This document shows, piece by piece, positions 1 to 8,873 of a DNA stretch of 64,000 nucleotides. The translations under genes were made by a program, and so were the position numbers. This DNA comes from Hyphomicrobium_A sp963724945 (GTDB lineage Bacteria; Pseudomonadota; Alphaproteobacteria; Rhizobiales; Hyphomicrobiaceae). The stretch lies in assembly GCA_963724945.1 (NCBI GenBank), contig CAVRWL010000003.1, positions 2,728,001-2,792,000 of the forward strand. The letters are read 5' to 3'. The notes beneath the pieces are model-generated. The model saw only the letters and a list, made by a program, of their open reading frames with translations, had not been told where the DNA came from and ran no database searches. Numbering within the stretch: the first letter of the stretch is position 1; each line of letters begins with the position of its first letter.

Positions 1-400
1 CAACGACCGGAATGCCCTTGGTTTCCGCTTTGGCTTCGCCTTCGGCTTGGGCAGGCTGCGCCTCCGGGTTTACGGGCTGCGGCGGTCCGGCATAGACGGG
101 CGGCTGCTCCAGCACGTAGTCGTCGAGCCCGATCGCCGCATGGCTCGCCATCTTGCCGCGCCGCGCCCGCCTCTTCTCGCTGATTCCCTGCCAATATGCC
201 GCCGCCAGCTTCTCGTAAGCGTCGTGCGCCTTGGTGTAGGCCGCCAGCCCCTCGCGATATCGGGCCACCTTCTCCTGCAATCCGGGCGCGTCGGCAGCGG
301 CAGCCGGCGCCGTGTCGCAATCGCCGGTGCTGGCGATGGGCGATGCCAGCAAGAAGCTTGCGAGCGCGACACGGCCCAAGAGGGGGCGCAGATTTCTCAC
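1..400 (-). CDS. Secreted protein of unknown function, 3' end off the window
   Basis: An open frame starts at a GTG (398-400) and runs off the left edge after about 133 codons. The GTG overlaps the TGA of the upstream RND permease gene (GTGA), so the two are probably translationally coupled. The first 25 residues look like a signal peptide (RPLLGRVALASFLLASPIA). Then comes a charged, helix-prone stretch (QEKVARYREGLAAYTKAHDAY), a basic KRRARRGK patch and a Pro-rich YVLEQPPVYAGPP segment. It does not resemble an outer-membrane factor in the visible part. The function is unknown; its position suggests an envelope protein co-expressed with the efflux pump. Confidence 0.6.
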   Translation of the reverse strand, partial: MRNLRPLLGRVALASFLLASPIASTGDCDTAPAAAADAPGLQEKVARYREGLAAYTKAHDAYEKLAAAYWQGISEKRRARRGKMASHAAIGLDDYVLEQPPVYAGPPQPVNPEAQPAQAEGEAKAETKGIPVV

Positions 401-3400
401 GCGGGAGCGGCCGGTTCCGACGGGGCTGATCGCGGCGCTGCACCCGTCTTGCTTTGCCTCTTGCGCCGCTGGCGCCACTCCTCGAGGCGCTGCAGCACGA
501 CGAAGATCGACGGCACAAACGCGACCGTCAGCAGCGTCGAGCCCAGCATGCCGGTCAGCACCGCGATGCCGATCGACTTCTGCGCGTTGGCGCCGGCGCC
601 CGAGGCCAAGACCAGCGGCACCACGCCGAGGATGAAGGCGAACGACGTCATCAGGATCGGACGGAAGCGCGAGCGCGCGGCCTCGACCGCGGCGTCGAGA
701 AGGTCCTTGCCTTCCTTGATGCGCAGCTCGCGCGCGAACTCGACGATGAGGATCGCATTCTTGCTCGACAGCGCGATGAGCAGGATGAGGCCGATCTGCG
801 TGTAGAGGTTGTTGCCGACGCCGAGCGCGAGCAGGGTCGCGGCGGTGCCGAGCAGCGCCAGCGGCACCGAGACGATGACGGTGACCGGCGCCACCCAGCT
901 TTCGTACTGGCCGGCGAGCACCAGGTAGACGAGGAGAAGGCTCAAGCCGTAGATCAGGTAGATCTGGTTGCCGACCTCCTTCTCCTGGTAGGACATCGCC
1001 GTCCATTCGTAGCCGGCGTTCGGGGGCAGCGTGTCGTGCGCGATCTGCTCGAGCAGGTTGAGCCCCTGGCCCGAGCTGTAGCCCTGCTGGGTCGCGGTGA
1101 TGATCGTCGCTGCCGGGTACAGATTGTAGAGGCTGATTACCGACGGCCCGGCGGCCAACTCGATGGTGGCGAGCGTGCCGAGCGGCACCATGTTGCCGTC
1201 GTTGTTGCGCACCTGCAGGTACTGCAGGCTCTCCGGGTTGACGCGCGCGGCGGCCTCCGCCTGCACGTAGATCTGGAACACGCGGCCGAATTTGTTGAAC
1301 TGGCCGACGTAGGTGGAGCCAATGTAGGAGGAGAGCGCGTCGAGCGCGTTGCCGAGCGGCACGCCGAGCGTTTCCGCCTTCACGCGGTCGATGTTGACGT
1401 TGAGCTGCGGGGCGTCCGCGAGGAAGACATTGGTCGAGGAGGCGATCATCGATTGGCCGCGCGCCCGGTCGGCGATCGCCTGCGCCAGGCTCTGCAGCCT
1501 GGCGTAGTCGAAGCTTCCGTCGCGGATCTCGACCTTCATGGTCGCGCCCGCTGTGTTGCCGATGCCTTGGATGGCTGGCGGCGGGATGACGAGCGCGGTG
1601 CCGTCGGGGATGTCCTGCACCCGCGCGTTCAGCCCCTTGTAGAGCCCGAGCAGGTCCTCGCCTTTCTTGCGCTCGGCCCAGTCCTTCAGGATCACGTAGG
1701 CGACGCCGGCGCTCGACACGCTCGCACTGTCGTTCAACGCGGCTATGCCGGCGATGGCGACCACCTTGGCGACGCCGGGCTGCGCTTGCACCCGCGTGGT
1801 GATGTCGTCGAGTGCGCGCGTGGTGCGCTCGAGCGAGGCGCCCTCGGGAAGCTGTACGATGACGAGAAAGTAGCCCTGGTCCTCGATCGGCAGGAAGCCG
1901 GTCGGCACGCGGCTCAGCGTGTAAACGGCGAGGACGACGAGGGCGCCGACGATCACCGTCATCAGCGCGGCGTGCCCGACCATGTGCCGCATGAGACCGG
2001 CATAGCCGTGCTCGAGCCGGTTATAGACGTTGTTGAAGCCGCGATAGAAGATGTTGCGCTCGCCGGGCGGCTTCACGGGGCGCAGCCACAGCGCGCACTG
2101 CGTCGGCTTCAGCGTCATGGCGTTGATGGCGCTGATCAACGACGTCGCCGCGATGACGAGCGCGAACTGGCGGTACATCTGGCCGGACAGCCCCGGCAGG
2201 AAGGCCGCCGGCACGAACACCGCCATCAGAACGAGCGTGATGCCGATGATGGGGCCCAACAGCTCGTCCATGGCCTTCACCGCGGCGTCATGCGGGGTGA
2301 GTCCGCGCTCGATGTGCTTGGCTGCGCCCTCCACCACGATGATCGCGTCGTCCACGACAATGCCGATCGCCAGGATGATGGCGAACAGCGTCGACAGGTT
2401 CACCGTGAAGCCCAACAGCGCCATGGCCGCGAAGGCGCCGATGATCGTCACCGGCACGGTCGTCGCCGGCACCAGGGTCGCGCGCCAGTCCTGCAGGAAG
2501 ACGAGGATCACCACGAGCACCAGGAGCGCGGCCTCGATCAGCGTGCGATAGACGTCGTGCACGGCGGACTTGACGAACTTCGTGGTGTCGAAGGGGATAG
2601 TCCACTCCATGCCCTTGGGGAAGGCCTTCTCCAGAACCTTCATCTTCGCCTCGACGCGCTTGGCCACGTCGAGCGCGTTGGCGTCGGGGAGCTGATAAAT
2701 GGCGATGCCCGCCGATTGCTTGCCATTCAGCTTGAACGACTGGCTGTACTGCTGCGCGCCGAGCTCGACGCGCGCCACGTCCTTGAGGCGGGTGATCTTG
2801 CCGCCCGCATCGGTCTTGACGATGATGTTCTCGAACTCGGAGACGTCATTGAGCTTGCCGTGCACGTTGATTGAGTACTGGAAGGCCTGCCCGTTCGGCA
2901 CCGGCGGCAGGCCGACCTGGCCGGCGCTGGTGGAGCGGCTCTGCAGGTTGACGGCCTCGATCACGTCGGAGGGCACGAGGCCGCGCGCCTGCAACTTCTG
3001 CGGGTCCATCCAAATGCGGATCGCGTACTGGCCGGCGCCGAACACACCGACGCTGCCGACGCCATCGAGGCGCGCGAGCTCGTCGACCAGGTTGATGGTG
3101 GCGTAGTTGGAGAGAAACAGGCTGTCGTAGCGGCCGTCGGGCGATTCGAGCGCGACGATCTCCAGGATCGAGGTCGATTTCTTGTTGGTCTGCACGCCCT
3201 GCTTCTGCACGCTCTCGGGCAATGCGGCGAGGGCGCTCGCCACGCGGTTCTCGACCAGGATCTGCGCCTTGTCGCCGTCGGTCCCGATCTTGAAGGTGAC
3301 GGTCAAGGTGTACTGGCCGTCGCTGGTCGACAGCGAGGACATGTAGATCATGCCTTCCACACCGTTGACCTTCTGCTCGATCGGAAGGGCGACCTCGCGC

Positions 3401-3576
3401 ACGACCGTGGCCGAGCTCGCGCCGGGATAGCGCGCGGTGACGACGACGGTGGGCGGGGTGACGTCGGGGTACTGCGAGACCGGCAGCTGCAGCAGCGCGA
3501 CGATGCCGAGGATCACGATCAGGAGCGCGATCACGTTGGCGAGCACGGGTCGGTCGATAAAGAATTTGGCGATCAT
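397..3576 (-). CDS. RND multidrug efflux permease (HAE-1, AcrB/MexB family)
   Basis: This is the inner-membrane proton/drug antiporter of a tripartite efflux pump, 1059 residues, the usual length for the HAE-1 family. The start MIAKFFIDRPVLANV is typical, with the first membrane helix directly after it and the large periplasmic loop with the GASSATVV segment. The mid-protein helix AIGIVVDDAIIVVE carries the paired aspartates used for proton relay in drug-type RND pumps, which separates it from metal-type CzcA proteins. The C-terminal half repeats the fold (LSSKNAILIVEFA). Its ATG overlaps the adaptor stop by four bases. No outer-membrane factor is visible in the operon, so it would have to borrow a TolC-like protein. 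Confidence 0.95.
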   Translation of the reverse strand: MIAKFFIDRPVLANVIALLIVILGIVALLQLPVSQYPDVTPPTVVVTARYPGASSATVVREVALPIEQKVNGVEGMIYMSSLSTSDGQYTLTVTFKIGTDGDKAQILVENRVASALAALPESVQKQGVQTNKKSTSILEIVALESPDGRYDSLFLSNYATINLVDELARLDGVGSVGVFGAGQYAIRIWMDPQKLQARGLVPSDVIEAVNLQSRSTSAGQVGLPPVPNGQAFQYSINVHGKLNDVSEFENIIVKTDAGGKITRLKDVARVELGAQQYSQSFKLNGKQSAGIAIYQLPDANALDVAKRVEAKMKVLEKAFPKGMEWTIPFDTTKFVKSAVHDVYRTLIEAALLVLVVILVFLQDWRATLVPATTVPVTIIGAFAAMALLGFTVNLSTLFAIILAIGIVVDDAIIVVEGAAKHIERGLTPHDAAVKAMDELLGPIIGITLVLMAVFVPAAFLPGLSGQMYRQFALVIAATSLISAINAMTLKPTQCALWLRPVKPPGERNIFYRGFNNVYNRLEHGYAGLMRHMVGHAALMTVIVGALVVLAVYTLSRVPTGFLPIEDQGYFLVIVQLPEGASLERTTRALDDITTRVQAQPGVAKVVAIAGIAALNDSASVSSAGVAYVILKDWAERKKGEDLLGLYKGLNARVQDIPDGTALVIPPPAIQGIGNTAGATMKVEIRDGSFDYARLQSLAQAIADRARGQSMIASSTNVFLADAPQLNVNIDRVKAETLGVPLGNALDALSSYIGSTYVGQFNKFGRVFQIYVQAEAAARVNPESLQYLQVRNNDGNMVPLGTLATIELAAGPSVISLYNLYPAATIITATQQGYSSGQGLNLLEQIAHDTLPPNAGYEWTAMSYQEKEVGNQIYLIYGLSLLLVYLVLAGQYESWVAPVTVIVSVPLALLGTAATLLALGVGNNLYTQIGLILLIALSSKNAILIVEFARELRIKEGKDLLDAAVEAARSRFRPILMTSFAFILGVVPLVLASGAGANAQKSIGIAVLTGMLGSTLLTVAFVPSIFVVLQRLEEWRQRRKRQSKTGAAPRSAPSEPAAPA

Positions 3577-4745
3577 TTGCCGCCCTTGTCGGCCGGCGTG
3601 GCGGACGCGGATGCGGTGACGGGAACGACGGTGTTGCCGGGCAGCGCCCGCATGAGACCGCCGACGATCACGCGGTCGTTGGCCGTTATTCCGCTATCGA
3701 CGATGCGCAGCGAGCCGTCGACCTGATCCCCGACCTCGACCTGGCGCTGCTCGACGACGTTCTTGTCGTTGACGATGAGGAGGTAGCGGCCCTGCTGGTT
3801 GTTGCCGAGTGCGACATCGGGGACCAGGAGCAATTCCACGTCGACCTGCTTGGGGATCCTGACGCGAACGAAAAGGCCTGGCAGCAAAACGTGCTCCTTG
3901 TTGTCGAACACGGCGCGCGCCGAAAGCGTTCCGGTGCTGGAGCTCACCTCGGGCGCCACGTAGTCGAGCGTGCCGGCATGGGGATAGCCCTCTTCGGTCT
4001 GCAGCCCGACATCGATCGGCACCGGCCCGACGTCCTTCAGCGTCAGGCCGTGCTTGCGCAAATTCTCGCGGATGGTCAGCACCTGCTGCTCATCGACGTT
4101 GAAATTGACGTAGATAGGATTGACCTGAACGATGGTAGCAAGCGTAGTCGGCGATCCGGTTGCGCCCCCGACGTAAGCTCCGGGGTCGACGAGGCGCGCG
4201 GAGACGACGCCGTCGAATGGCGCCAGGATCGCCGTGTACTCGAGATTGCGTTTGGCCTGTTCGACCTGGCCCTTGGCCTGCAGCAGCGCGGCCTCCGTGG
4301 AGTCGCGCTTGGCGCGCGAGTCATCCAACTGGGCGACCGATACGGCCGACGTCTTCACCAGGTCCTGCTTGCGCTTGAGATCGGCGTTGGCCTGCACCAG
4401 CAGCGCCTCCTGCTGCTGCTGCGTGGCTTCGGCGATCTGCAGGGCGATCTCATAGTCCTTCTTGTCGATCTGGAACAGCACGTCGCCCTTTTTGACGGTG
4501 GCGCCGTCCTTGTAGCCGACCTTCTCCAGAAAGCCCTGCACGCGCGCGACGAGATCGACCCGGTTGAACGGCGCGGTCGAGCCGGTCACCTCCAGGTACA
4601 GCGTCACCTTGCGCGCGATAGGCTTGGCGACGGTGACCTCGGCCGGCGGGGGCGGCTGGTATTTGTTGCGCTCCCCGCAGCCCACGAGCGCCAGGACCGC
4701 AGTGAGCGCCACGCCAACGCGCAGTCTTTTTCCGATTTGGCCCAT
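3573..4745 (-). CDS. RND efflux periplasmic adaptor lipoprotein (AcrA/MexA family)
   Basis: This membrane-fusion protein would bridge the RND permease and an outer-membrane channel, 390 residues. The N-terminus has a lipoprotein signal (VALTAVLALVGCGERN, lipobox LVGC), so it should be anchored by a lipidated Cys23. A biotinyl-lipoyl half-motif (ARVQGFLEKVGYKDGATVKKGD) is followed by a long coiled-coil hairpin rich in Gln and Ala (IAEATQQQQEALLVQANADL). The second lipoyl half (LEYTAILAPFDGVVSARLVDPG) and a beta-barrel domain come next. It is the first gene of the two-to-three-gene operon. The 264 bp upstream, to the VIT gene, hold no gene; the promoter should lie there, but I could not assign -35/-10 boxes. 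Confidence 0.95.
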   Translation of the reverse strand: MGQIGKRLRVGVALTAVLALVGCGERNKYQPPPPAEVTVAKPIARKVTLYLEVTGSTAPFNRVDLVARVQGFLEKVGYKDGATVKKGDVLFQIDKKDYEIALQIAEATQQQQEALLVQANADLKRKQDLVKTSAVSVAQLDDSRAKRDSTEAALLQAKGQVEQAKRNLEYTAILAPFDGVVSARLVDPGAYVGGATGSPTTLATIVQVNPIYVNFNVDEQQVLTIRENLRKHGLTLKDVGPVPIDVGLQTEEGYPHAGTLDYVAPEVSSSTGTLSARAVFDNKEHVLLPGLFVRVRIPKQVDVELLLVPDVALGNNQQGRYLLIVNDKNVVEQRQVEVGDQVDGSLRIVDSGITANDRVIVGGLMRALPGNTVVPVTASASATPADKGGK

Positions 4746-5009
4746 GGTTCCGTTAGGGTTTGCGGCGGCGGGCCGCTCGCGCGACAGCGCGGCGCCCTAG
4801 GGGGAAACTACGGCAGACACCTAACCAATTCCCTTCCGCCGGTCTTGGACAATGGCTCGGGGGCTCTCGGCTAAGTGCTTGAAGCTTTGCCCAACCCGAT
4901 ATTGCATCGCGCATACACTCGGCTTTGGGTAGCGCAGCACCTTTCGCGCGGCCGCGCCAGGTCCGCGGCCACGCCTTGAGCGCGAGGGAGCATCGATAGT
5001 GAGCGACTG

Positions 5010-5711
5010 TCATACGACGGTCCCAAAAAGTGTTCCGATGCCAGCCGTCGCGGCCATGGCAAGAGCACCCCAAAAGGTCACCCGCACCGTAGCGCGCAAA
5101 ATATCTGCGCCGCCTGCGCTGGCGCCAATTGCCCCCAGGAGGGCCAAGGACAGCAGCGAAGCCGCGGCGACAACGGGCGTCACGTAGGCGGCCGGGGCCA
5201 AGACGACCATCAGAAGCGGCATAGCCGCTCCAGTAGCGAAAGTCGCAGCTGAGGTCAGAGCGGCCTGTACGGGTCGCGCGGCGCTGATTTCCGAAATGCC
5301 AAGCTCATCGCGGGCGTGGGCGCCCAGGGCATCCTTGGCCATGAGCTGTTCGGCTACTTTTCCCGCGAGTTCCCGCTCGACACCGCGTTTGACGTAGATA
5401 TCGGCGAGCTCCTGACGCTCGAACTCTACATTCTCCGACAACTCCTTACGCTCGCGGGCGAGATCGGCCTTCTCGGTGTCGGACTGGGAGCTCACGGACA
5501 CGTATTCGCCGGCCGCCATCGACATTGCGCCAGCCACCAGCCCCGCAACTCCCGCCAACAGGATGTCGCTTTGCCTGGACGAAGCCGCGGCCACGCCGAC
5601 AATAAGGCTCGCGGTCGAGACGATACCGTCGTTGGCGCCGAGAACGGCCGCCCGCAACCAGCCTATCCGCCCGACCAGGTGGCTTTCGGCGTGCCTGCGC
5701 AGTCTGCTCAT
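5010..5711 (-). CDS. VIT1/CCC1 family iron/manganese transporter
   Basis: A 233-residue membrane protein of the VIT family, which moves Fe2+ or Mn2+ out of the cytoplasm. The first helix region (GWLRAAVLGANDGIVSTASL) and the second (SMAAGEYVSVSSQSD) are family signatures. The cytosolic metal-binding loop follows, with Glu-rich helices (ERKELSENVEFERQELADIY). Three further membrane segments close the protein (ATFATGAAMPLLMVVLAPAAYVT and beyond). It has no N-terminal rubrerythrin domain, so it is the plain form and not the MbfA type. It is divergent from the hemerythrin-ATPase gene across a 248-bp intergenic region; a shared role in iron or manganese homeostasis is my inference. Confidence 0.92.
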   Translation of the reverse strand: MSRLRRHAESHLVGRIGWLRAAVLGANDGIVSTASLIVGVAAASSRQSDILLAGVAGLVAGAMSMAAGEYVSVSSQSDTEKADLARERKELSENVEFERQELADIYVKRGVERELAGKVAEQLMAKDALGAHARDELGISEISAARPVQAALTSAATFATGAAMPLLMVVLAPAAYVTPVVAAASLLSLALLGAIGASAGGADILRATVRVTFWGALAMAATAGIGTLFGTVV

Positions 5712-5883
5712 GGTGCCCTCTCATCGCTGCTGCCCACTAGGTCCGGACCTGGAAGAGCCACGCGCGCCTTGAGCTGGGTCAAAGGCGTGGTGACCTTGTT
5801 CCGAAGATGTCCATCGCTCCAACGCAAGGCGGCAGGCGATTATAGCTTCACTTTTGTTGAATGCTCTCGAGGTAAAGAGCAAG

Positions 5884-5916
5884 CTTGAGAACGCGCATGC
5901 GAGCCGGCGTCTCAAG
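5884..5916. promoter_or_regulatory. Inverted repeat CTTGAGA-N19-TCTCAAG, candidate operator
   Basis: A perfect 7-bp inverted repeat lies at 5884-5890 and 5910-5916. The half-site centres are about 26 bp apart, and the repeat sits 44-76 bp upstream of the P-type ATPase start, in the divergent VIT/ATPase region. Spacing and placement suit a dimeric regulator, but I recognise no known iron-box (Fur, Irr or RirA) in it. The assignment is speculative. Confidence 0.3.
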
Positions 5917-5959
5917 TGTTCAGCGTCGATTGCCGGCCCTCGCCTCGAGAGGAGCGCCA

Positions 5960-8248
5960 ATGATCGATGAACGCCTCGCCAGGCGCGCCCTCATTCTTGT
6001 CACGTTGCTCGGCCTTGCGTCCGGCGCAGCGGCCTTTCTGCTAGGCCATCAGGACGCCGCTCACTGGATTTGGGCAGGAGCCACGGTCCCCGTCGTCATC
6101 GCCCTTGCCGTGTCCATTTTTCGCGATCTGGCGGCGGGTCGCCTCGGGGTCGACGCCATCGCCCTGTTGGCCATGAGCGGCGCCATCGCCCTCGGCCAAC
6201 CACTCGCAGGCATCGTGGTTGCCATCATGTACACGGGCGGAACGGTGCTCGAGGACTACGCGATTGCGCGCGCGGAGCGCAGCTTGAAATCGCTCGTCGA
6301 TCGTGCTCCGAGGGTCGCCCACAGGCGCGCCGGCCAAGCCATCGACGACGTCGCCGTAGCAGATGTGAATATCGGAGACGCGATTCTCGTACGCGCCGGT
6401 GAGATCATTCCCGTCGATGAACTCGTTACCTCTCCTGTGGCGGTGATCGATGAATCGGCGCTGACCGGAGAGCCCATTCCGGTCGCGCGCCAGAGGGGAG
6501 AGAGCGCCCGCAGCGGCACGTTGAATGCCGGCGATACCTTTGAAATAAGGGCCACCGCCACGGCCGCGGAAAGCACGTATGCTGGTATTGTTCGCCTCGT
6601 CGGCGCCGCCCAGACCGCCAAGGCCCCATTCATTCGCTTGGCGGACCGCTACGCGCTCCTCTTGCTCCCGGCGACTATTGTTGTGGCCGGTGCGGCGTGG
6701 ATCTTGTCGGGAGACCCCGTTCGGGGGCTTGCCGTATTGGTGGTCGCCACCCCCTGCCCCCTCATACTTGCCGCCCCCGTCGCCTTCATCGCCGGCGTGT
6801 CGCACGCGGCCAGGCGCGGCATCATCGTCAAAGGGGGCGCCGCGCTCGACGCTCTCGCGCGCACCCACACAGTGCTGTTCGACAAGACGGGCACACTGAC
6901 CGTCGGAGGCGCGCGCCTCGTCGCCGTGGAGACGGCGCCGGGCGAGAACCCCGATGAAGTTCTGCGCCTTGCGGGATCACTGGAGCAAGCCTCGCAGCAT
7001 GTTGTCGCTGCGGCCATTGTGACCGCAGCCGCCGGCCGAGGTCTTGCTCTGCAAGTGCCAGACCAAGTGCACGAGATCATGGGCTCCGGTCTCGAGGGTT
7101 TGATCGCAGGTCGGAACATTCGCGTGGGATCATACCAGTTGATCTTTGGCGCCCACAAACCAGCTGATTGGGCCGCGCGCGCCTTGCGACGGGCGTCCTG
7201 GCGATCCGCGCTGAGCGTCTTCGTTTCCGTCGATAACCGCATTGTTGGAGCATTGTTGCTGGCCGACGAGCTGCGCAAGGAGACGCCACGCGCCATCCAG
7301 TCGCTTCGCTCCGCCGGCGTCGCGCGCATCGTCTTGGTGACCGGCGACCGAGCCGACGCGGCCGAGACCATCGCGGCAGCGCTCGACATCGACGCCGTTC
7401 TCTCCGACCGTGTTCCGTCCGACAAAGTGGACGCCGTCGCTATGGAGAGCCGCCTCCACCCAACCCTGATGGTTGGTGACGGGATCAACGATGCCCCTGC
7501 CCTCGCCGCCGCCGATGTTGGGGTCGCGTTGGGTGCCCGCGGCGCCAGTGCGTCATCGGAGGCAGCCGACGTGGTGATCATCGTCGACCGTCTCGATCGC
7601 GTCTCCGAGGCGGTGTTCATCGCACGCCGCTCACGCGACATTGCAATCGAGAGCATCGTCGCCGGCATGACACTCTCCGGCATTGCCATGGCCTTTGCGG
7701 CAGTTGGATGGCTCGCACCCGTGCCCGGCGCCCTCACCCAGGAAGCCATCGACGTTGCCGTCATTCTCAATGCGTTGCGCGCGCTGCGACCGGGGCGACG
7801 CCTTGCGTCCCGCGGATTGCCGGGAAAACTCGCGCGCGAGCTCGGACAGAGCCATCGCCTGCTCGAGCACGACTTGGATAGATTGCTCTCGATCTCAGAT
7901 GCCCTCGATGATGCAGACGGCCAAAGCGCCGTTGATTTGATCCTCAGCGCTCACCGCATTGTCGAGGAGAGCGTCGTCACGCACGAGCGCGAGGACGAGA
8001 CGATCATCTATCCACGCCTTACAAAGTTCCTGACCGACGGCGATGGCCTGTCGGCGATGAGCCGTGCACACAGGGAGATCCTGCATCAGGCCCGGCTCCT
8101 GGCGCGTATCGCTCACGGCCTGCGCGCAGAGGATGCCGACAAGTACCTGGTGCGCGACGCACAGCGCGTGATTGAATCGATCGAGGCGCTCGTTCGCATC
8201 CATAACGCGCAGGAAGAGGACATCTATGAGCACGCGGCCGCGACCTAG
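5960..8248 (+). CDS. P1B-type metal-transporting ATPase with C-terminal hemerythrin domain (P1B-5-like)
   Basis: A 762-residue ATP-driven metal exporter. I chose ATG 5960 because GAGAGGAG lies 5 bases upstream; an earlier TTG only adds 25 basic residues. Key sites are the actuator loop DESALTGEP, the transmembrane metal motif TPC (T264-C266) in ATPCPLILAAPV, the phosphorylated Asp308 in DKTGTLT, and GDGINDAPAL around Asp507. The usual nucleotide-domain HP dipeptide reads HV here (SQHVVAAAI). There is no N-terminal CxxC domain. Residues 632-759 form a hemerythrin-like module: HRLLEHD, then HRIVEESVVTHERE, AHREILHQ and IHNAQEEDIYEHA. TPC plus a C-terminal hemerythrin domain defines the P1B-5 subgroup, linked to Ni/Fe transport (for example Nia of Sinorhizobium meliloti). 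The iron-sensing role of the hemerythrin domain is inferred. Confidence 0.93.
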   Translation: MIDERLARRALILVTLLGLASGAAAFLLGHQDAAHWIWAGATVPVVIALAVSIFRDLAAGRLGVDAIALLAMSGAIALGQPLAGIVVAIMYTGGTVLEDYAIARAERSLKSLVDRAPRVAHRRAGQAIDDVAVADVNIGDAILVRAGEIIPVDELVTSPVAVIDESALTGEPIPVARQRGESARSGTLNAGDTFEIRATATAAESTYAGIVRLVGAAQTAKAPFIRLADRYALLLLPATIVVAGAAWILSGDPVRGLAVLVVATPCPLILAAPVAFIAGVSHAARRGIIVKGGAALDALARTHTVLFDKTGTLTVGGARLVAVETAPGENPDEVLRLAGSLEQASQHVVAAAIVTAAAGRGLALQVPDQVHEIMGSGLEGLIAGRNIRVGSYQLIFGAHKPADWAARALRRASWRSALSVFVSVDNRIVGALLLADELRKETPRAIQSLRSAGVARIVLVTGDRADAAETIAAALDIDAVLSDRVPSDKVDAVAMESRLHPTLMVGDGINDAPALAAADVGVALGARGASASSEAADVVIIVDRLDRVSEAVFIARRSRDIAIESIVAGMTLSGIAMAFAAVGWLAPVPGALTQEAIDVAVILNALRALRPGRRLASRGLPGKLARELGQSHRLLEHDLDRLLSISDALDDADGQSAVDLILSAHRIVEESVVTHEREDETIIYPRLTKFLTDGDGLSAMSRAHREILHQARLLARIAHGLRAEDADKYLVRDAQRVIESIEALVRIHNAQEEDIYEHAAAT

Positions 8249-8257
8249 CCCTTGCTT

Positions 8258-8282
8258 CCCGTTAGTGCAGCACGCTAGCGGG
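8258..8282. terminator. Hairpin between convergent genes, possible bidirectional terminator
   Basis: CCCGTTAG and CTAGCGGG can form an 8-bp stem with one G-U pair and a 9-nt loop, in the 66-bp gap between the ATPase stop and the stop of the small secreted protein. There is no T-tract on either side, so termination activity is uncertain. Confidence 0.35.
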
Positions 8283-8314
8283 TGGGCCCAATCTTGAACG
8301 TCTCAGCCCAGGCC

Positions 8315-8638
8315 TCAACGGCGACCGAGACACCAATGACGACCGTCGGCGCACGCGACGGCTTTGCTCGAGTGCCAGTCGCGCAAGCTTGAGGATCTCG
8401 TCGTGCTCGTATTCGGTGGCCAGTTCACGGGCAGCCGCTCACTTTTGTGGCAGCGGATTCGCCGGGGCATGTTGTGGCAATGGTGGTAGCTGCGCGCGTC
8501 GGTGGGCTGCAGCAGGGTGCCGCGCGCGCCATCGGCTGCCATCCAGTCCGCTAAGCTCGGCCCGGCGGCGGCAGGCAGCACGGATGCTGCAGCCGCGCCA
8601 GCGAGCACGATTGCCGACACCTTAAGACGAATGGGCAT
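8315..8638 (-). CDS. Small Cys/His-rich secreted protein, unknown function
   Basis: A 107-residue frame starting at ATG 8638, preceded by a good AAGGAG seven bases upstream. It has a clear signal peptide (KVSAIVLAGAAAASVLPAAAG). The mature part carries a cluster of potential metal ligands, SYHHCHNMPRRIRCHKSE, with four His and two Cys in 14 residues. The C-terminal third (after NWPPNT) looks less natural than an alternative frame of the same DNA, which reads as a regular helix (ELATEYEHDEILKLARLALE), so a frameshift near 8410 is possible. It is the last gene of the heavy-metal RND operon, four bases after the membrane peptide gene. A periplasmic metal-binding role is inferred from the ligands and the neighbours. 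Confidence 0.55.
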   Translation of the reverse strand: MPIRLKVSAIVLAGAAAASVLPAAAGPSLADWMAADGARGTLLQPTDARSYHHCHNMPRRIRCHKSERLPVNWPPNTSTTRSSSLRDWHSSKAVACADGRHWCLGRR

Positions 8639-8642
8639 TTTT

Positions 8643-8858
8643 CTACTCCTTGGAGGGATTTGGCGGCGCATCGATCTCGGAAGCGCAGCCGCCGGGGCTT
8701 GCCGGCTGCGTGCTTCTGGGCCGCGTCAGCCGCGCGATCAGAGACGATTGCGGGTTGGGCTGCCGCGCTGCCCACACGGCGATGGCGCAGACCCCGGCAA
8801 TGAGGAGCGCGACGCGGACAAGCGTTAGAAAAGACCAGAGCGAGAGATCGTCGATCAT
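8643..8858 (-). CDS. Small single-pass membrane protein
   Basis: A 71-residue protein with one membrane segment near the N-terminus (FLTLVRVALLIAGVCAIAVWAA) and a Pro-rich soluble tail. It lies 15 bases after the DUF3240 gene and four bases before the small secreted Cys/His protein, so it is probably an accessory subunit of the metal RND operon. I do not recognise a family. Confidence 0.55.
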   Translation of the reverse strand: MIDDLSLWSFLTLVRVALLIAGVCAIAVWAARQPNPQSSLIARLTRPRSTQPASPGGCASEIDAPPNPSKE

Positions 8859-8873
8859 GGGCGATGGGCTTTC

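Noticed and set aside
454..2874. 806-codon open frame on the plus strand
   Set aside because: It is the antisense shadow of the RND permease gene: Arg/Glu/His-rich with no domain logic. High GC keeps such frames open.
5010..5711. Possible MbfA (rubrerythrin-VIT fusion)
   Set aside because: The protein starts directly with the membrane domain and has no N-terminal di-iron domain.
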